Assembly: GCA_048213135.1 (NCBI GenBank)
Contig: AFZH01015698.1
Span: 1-23,496 of the forward strand
Origin: Reclinomonas americana ATCC 50394
Lineage: Eukaryota > Jakobida > Jakobea > Jakobida
DNA length: 23,496 nt
Direction of reading: 5' to 3'
Below the pieces are notes generated by a model. The model was not told the DNA's origin, did not search any database, and worked only from the letters and a program-made list of their open reading frames with translations. Position 1 is the stretch's first letter. Each line of letters begins with the position of its first letter. The translations under genes and the position numbers were made by a program. Shown in pieces: positions 19,983 to 23,496 of this stretch.

Positions 19983-20695
19983 CGCGTGCGCGCGGGGATG
20001 CTGTGTATTGGGGGTGCACCGGTGTGGAAAGCAGCGTGGTGTGTTGGGTGCTATGTTAGGCAAGACAAGTGCTCTTTCGCTCGTCGTCGTGCAGGGACGT
20101 GCAGGGAGAGAGAGAGTGAGAGAGCGGGCGGAAATCGGGTCGTTTGTGAATTGCATGGTGGCCGGTATCGTTTCGGATTCGAACGCTGTGCTGGTACGAG
20201 CGAGTGAGACAGCGTGCTGAGGAATGGACACACACTCATGTCGAAAAGACAGGACATGTTGCGCGGAGTTGCCCGTGTCTCGGGCAGTGATTCCCTCTGG
20301 CGACATGGATCTGGCAAGTACGAGTGCATATGCACCATGCGTGTGCGAGAGTTTTGGCGTGTGTGTGTGTGTGCCTGGGTGGTCGGCACTGCGTACACCA
20401 CTGATTAGGTGCGGAGCAATCCTGCAAATACTGCAGCGCACGAAGCGGAGACCTCCACAGCGGGATGCTGCGCGCGCGCGCATGCATATGAGTCGCCTGT
20501 TTCACAAACAACGCTGAGCTGTTTGCAGTGCGTGCCGTCTCTGCAGTAGCACAGTCGTGAGCACGAAGATGGTGTATGCGTGAATGTGCATCGGCGCTTG
20601 CGTCAGCAACACTCCGCCAAGTGCGAGTGAGTGAGCAATCACAAATATTCTCTCTCCGATATTTCGCGACACGACAACACAGCTCGTCGTGTCCA

Positions 20696-20707
20696 TGCGC
20701 ATGCGCA
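20696..20707. promoter_or_regulatory. TGCGCATGCGCA palindrome, NRF1-type site
   Basis: Perfect 12-bp palindrome identical to the consensus of the NRF1 family of animal and animal-relative transcription factors. It lies in the long divergent spacer; activity is inferred from the motif only. Confidence 0.35.
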
Positions 20708-20789
20708 ATGCACACAACAGTTGTTGTCACAACAGTGCGTGCCACACCGTCTTTTCACAGCGGCAGCACTCCACAGATGTGGAAGTGTG

Positions 20790-20816
20790 TCTCCCATTTT
20801 CGGCCAAAGTGGGAGA
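20790..20816. repeat. Inverted repeat, 7-bp stem with 13-nt loop
   Basis: TCTCCCA is followed after 13 bases by its exact complement TGGGAGA. It could form a hairpin or be a dimer-binding site. No U run follows, so it is not a bacterial-type terminator. Confidence 0.5.
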
Positions 20817-21488
20817 TCGCGATTGCATGCAGCCAAAGCGCTGCGCTCATTCACCAATCGCCTGATCAGTCGTCGTCTCGCGCGCTGAGTGATGCCCATT
20901 TTTGGCCTCGCTGCATGATAGCAGCACCGCGCATGTAATGCAAGGTGCAGCGACGATTGCAGGTTGGATTAATATTCGGAGCAAGCGCACGCCGGCGCCC
21001 GCCAGCCGACGGCCGCGCACACGGGCAAGCGACGGGTGCAACACGAGGCCTAGGAGCACCATCACTGCAACGATAACCGGCTCAAGATCCACGCGCCGGC
21101 TGTGAACGGACCGCGTGTGCGACGGCGACTTCAATATCAATATCGAAGACATGCACAGCTCGTGCGAACACTCTGGAAACGCAGCGCTGTCGATTCGACA
21201 GCGCGCGTATATGCAACCTGCTGGGTGGAGTACACTGATCTCGTACACAGTGATACCGATATTGCAATTACACCCATGTACATGTAAGTGCTAGCGCTGC
21301 GGATGCGCAGTGCTGCACTCGACGTGCACGTGGACGTCGGCGCAGCGAGGTATAATTTGCAACTCTTCTTGATAGTCATCACAGCACACATACCTGTGCT
21401 CGGAGAGAGTGCAGACGTCGATGCCGTCGATCGCGATCCATGTCCTGCAGGAAGAGCAGCCAGCAGAGAGACGAAGAGGGAAGGAGCA

Positions 21489-23471
21489 ATGGTGGTTCTG
21501 GTGGTTGTCGACAACTCTCTGTCGATGCTGCGCGTGGTGGAGAGTGCAGGCGCCACGTCCACTCCACAGACACTGCTGGAACTCGCACGTGCATGTTGCG
21601 TCCTCACTCTCTGTCACGCACACACACACTCTGATGTTGCCACTGACATGCCTGCAACAGATGCACGCTCGTTGTGTAAACAAGTGCGCGCTGCGGCTCC
21701 AGAAGAACCCTGTTTGGTCTCTGCGTTGGTCGCTGAGCAGCCGGAGGCATTCACGACAGAAGTGCAAGACTTGCTGAACACAATGTGAGAGGAGCACGCA
21801 AGAGAGAGAGAGAGAAGGAAAAGAGAAGCGAGAAGGAGTGCAAGAGGGAGAGAGACAAGTTGCATGCATTGCTGATTGCTGAAAAGAGAGAGAGAGAGAG
21901 ATGAAGACAAGTTGCTTGCGAGTGACACGCAGGAGGAGAGACAGACAAGAGAGAGTTGACAGTCATGTGCTGTCTGCTTTGCTGACTGCTCGTCGATCAG
22001 TGAGACGCGCACCGAGTTCCTTCCGACGCCATCGCGTGGAGACGCGCTCAACGAGCTTGTGAGGAGACATCTCGCCTCGCATGTCGACAGCGGCGGTGGG
22101 AGTGCCGGTCAACCCAAGCTCTTCTTCATCACTGACGCGCATTTCTGTTGCGTTCATGCCTGCGAGACCGAGTGGTGCGATCGCTGCTGTTGTCGTAACT
22201 TGGCGATGTCGAGCAGGCAAGGCGGCTAACTTGGCAGCGGTGGCGTCGTTGGCTGAACGACGCTTGAGGATCATTCTTGTGTTGCTGGAGGATACGCGTG
22301 GTGTGGGTGACGGTGAGGGCGAGGAAGGGGGAAAGAAGAGAAATCTAGAAAGAGAGGACAACACGAGAGCTCTGCACTCGTGTTTCTCTCACTCTCTTTG
22401 ATGTTCGTCTCACGTTGCTACCATCAGCTCTGGACGTGCTGCGTTCGTCCAAGAATTGCTCTGTGGAGTCGTATAGAGAAGGCGCGCCGGAGGCTGTCAG
22501 CGCAGCGCTGGTGGAGACCTACTGTGGCCACTATCAAGGTCATCTGGCGGTCGGCAATCTGCGATCGCTGGTGCTCCTCAATCCCGATCCGCACACCTTG
22601 CCGCTCTTTGGTTGCGTCCCTCGGTGGCGCATCTGGACAATGTGTGTGTGTGTCTCTCCCTCATGTCTTCCAAACTGCAGACGAATCCGGCTTCCCGGCT
22701 GTGCTGGCGATCAATGGCTTCGTGTGGCTGCACCACATCATGTATCCACCCGTGACACAGCGGTTTATCATTACACGCAGTTGCGGTGTTTAATTCTTTG
22801 CTTCAGTCGGTGCTACTACACCCTCTCATGCACTCGCGCACAGACGCGCCTGAGCGTGCTGCCTTCTTCATCGCCCTCGGCCACTCGCTTCTGCGGCTAC
22901 GCATGGCCGGCGTGGTGTCACTGGGCGACATGTTTGTCGGCCTCGTGTGTGCGGTTGCCGACAAGGACAAGAACGGTATCTGCGCAGCACTGCACCTCCC
23001 CCCTGTTGGTGTGTCCCACTCACCTCGTGTGTGTGTGTTATTGTTGTAGTGATGGTGCTCGATGTTATTGATCGGTCCGAACCACTTCCGTGGCTGGCCG
23101 ACCCGGTGCCCTTCCAGCACTTGTCCACGTACGAGGGCGAGGAGGTGGACGGTCGCAAAGTGCCCGAGTCGATGCCGCTAGAGGTGCCCGTGCCCGCCGC
23201 GTCCACCGAGGTGAGATTGAGGAGAGGAGAAGAGAGTTGGTTACGTGTCTCGCTCACCCCACCCGGCTAGAGTCCGCTGTCGGCGTTGCTGCGTGATTCC
23301 GCTCTGGAGGCGGCATTGGACCGCATTGGGCGGATCAAGAAGCGTGACGCCCTCGAAAAGGATTGCAACTCTGTGTTGGCGCTGGCACGCGCCACGTCGT
23401 ACCCGGCTCTGGCCGCCACACTGGCCTCTCGCATCGCTGTGCGCATGAAGTTGTGCCACATTTCCCCCTAG
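21489..23471 (+). CDS. INTS14: Integrator complex subunit 14 (VWA9)
   Basis: INTS14 is part of the INTS10-13-14 arm of Integrator, the nuclear complex that cleaves snRNA and other nascent RNA polymerase II transcripts. Exons: 21489-21594, 21661-21784, 22001-22146, 22217-22300, 22428-22610, 22681-22751, 22807-23008, 23050-23210, 23271-23471. This gives 425 residues against about 518 in human, with all phases closing. The amino end is a von Willebrand A domain whose metal site is intact (VVVDNSLSM, DxSxS), with PKLFFITDAHF as the later core strand. Family segments follow in order: ALVETYCGHYQGHLAVGNL, INGFVWLHHIMYPP, FFIALGHSLLRLRMAGVVSL, the hallmark SEPLPWLADP, and a helical carboxy end from LDRIGRIKKRDALEKD. 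Intron 2 (216 nt) is GA-rich and intron 7 only 41 nt. The start is the first ATG before the VWA strand. Confidence 0.85.
21785..22000 (+). repeat. GA-rich intron 2 of INTS14
   Basis: This 216-nt intron contains several GAGA runs (for example 21801-21813 and 21886-21901) and two similar stretches carrying GACAAGTTGC (21855-21864 and 21905-21914). That suggests a short internal duplication about 50 bp apart. Its sense strand is purine-rich rather than pyrimidine-rich until just before the acceptor. Confidence 0.65.
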
Positions 23472-23496
23472 TGCTTTGGCATCGACTTTCCCCTCA
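23472..23496. other. Start of INTS14 3' flank
   Basis: Only 25 bp remain after the stop codon; nothing can be said about them. Confidence 0.5.

Larger units (their letters stand above)
19756..21488. promoter_or_regulatory. 1.7-kb divergent intergenic region upstream of INTS14 and the Ser-Thr-rich gene
   Basis: By far the longest non-coding stretch in the window. It contains a CRE palindrome (19975-19982), GT and GA runs, a TGCGCATGCGCA palindrome (20696-20707), a hairpin-forming inverted repeat (20790-20816), a CACGTG E-box inside an imperfect 18-bp palindrome (21321-21338) and a TATAAT stretch at 21351-21356. No tRNA or other known RNA gene was found. A minus-strand open frame near 20852-21110 has a hydrophobic product and might be an unmodelled exon. 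Confidence 0.5.

Noticed and set aside
20170-20190. GGATTCGAAC resembling a tRNA T-loop on the minus strand
   Set aside because: The bases on either side do not form the 5-bp T stem, and no anticodon arm or acceptor stem can be built around it.
19530-20207. Glu/Gly-rich + strand open frames around 19640-19780
   Set aside because: They are antisense of the Pro-rich first exon and first intron of the minus-strand gene and continue into sequence without coding character.
21288-21488. Upstream extension of the INTS14 frame in place of the ATG at 21489
   Set aside because: The upstream frame lacks an ATG. The ATG at 21489 starts directly with the VWA strand as in other INTS14 proteins.
1-23496. 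Search for CRISPR arrays, transposases, integrase genes, rRNA and tRNA genes
   Set aside because: None found. Repeats are simple-sequence or coding homopolymers, and all recognised genes are nuclear eukaryotic housekeeping genes.

Overview
This window is nuclear DNA from a flagellated eukaryote, probably a protist. The genes are packed closely, GC is moderately high, and nearly every gene is split by many short introns, mostly 55-85 nt, GT-rich, with GT...AG ends. The protein set points to a flagellate with animal-like genes: a CEP90/PIBF1 centriolar protein, an Integrator INTS14 subunit, a FIRRM recombination regulator, WDR89, an XPR1-type phosphate exporter and DNA polymerase epsilon. I cannot name the lineage from sequence alone; unicellular relatives of animals, apusomonads and zoosporic fungi are all possible. 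I saw no bacterial, viral, CRISPR or transposon features.

Layout, left to right: (1) the C-terminal part of the DNA polymerase epsilon catalytic subunit (+, 1-1755, 5' end outside the window). (2) An XPR1-type SPX-EXS phosphate exporter (-, 1852-6372). (3) WDR89 (+, 6645-8248). (4) An unrecognised 202-residue protein (+, 8603-9403). (5) FIRRM/C1orf112/FLIP (-, 9425-13337). (6) PIBF1/CEP90 (+, 13432-17363). (7) An unrecognised 606-residue Ser/Thr/Pro-rich protein (-, 17494-19755). (8) INTS14 (+, 21489-23471). Strands alternate except for genes 3 and 4, so most spacers are either convergent 3' ends (96, 21 and 130 bp) or divergent promoters (272, 94 and 1733 bp).

Splice models were built by hand. 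For every gene except a stretch of the XPR1 gene (about 4011-4570), intron phases close and coding length is a multiple of three. The modelled lengths are close to those of the known families: FIRRM 882 residues, PIBF1 847, WDR89 340, INTS14 425. The genes are not a functional operon. There is a loose DNA replication/recombination theme (polymerase epsilon, FIRRM) and one shared promoter (FIRRM with PIBF1), but co-function beyond that is not shown.

The points most worth attention are a roughly 290-residue charged insert inside the SPX domain of the XPR1 protein, the 94-bp FIRRM/PIBF1 bidirectional promoter carrying a full CRE palindrome and an E-box, two conserved-looking proteins I cannot place, an unusual 5' splice-site preference, and several very small exons.
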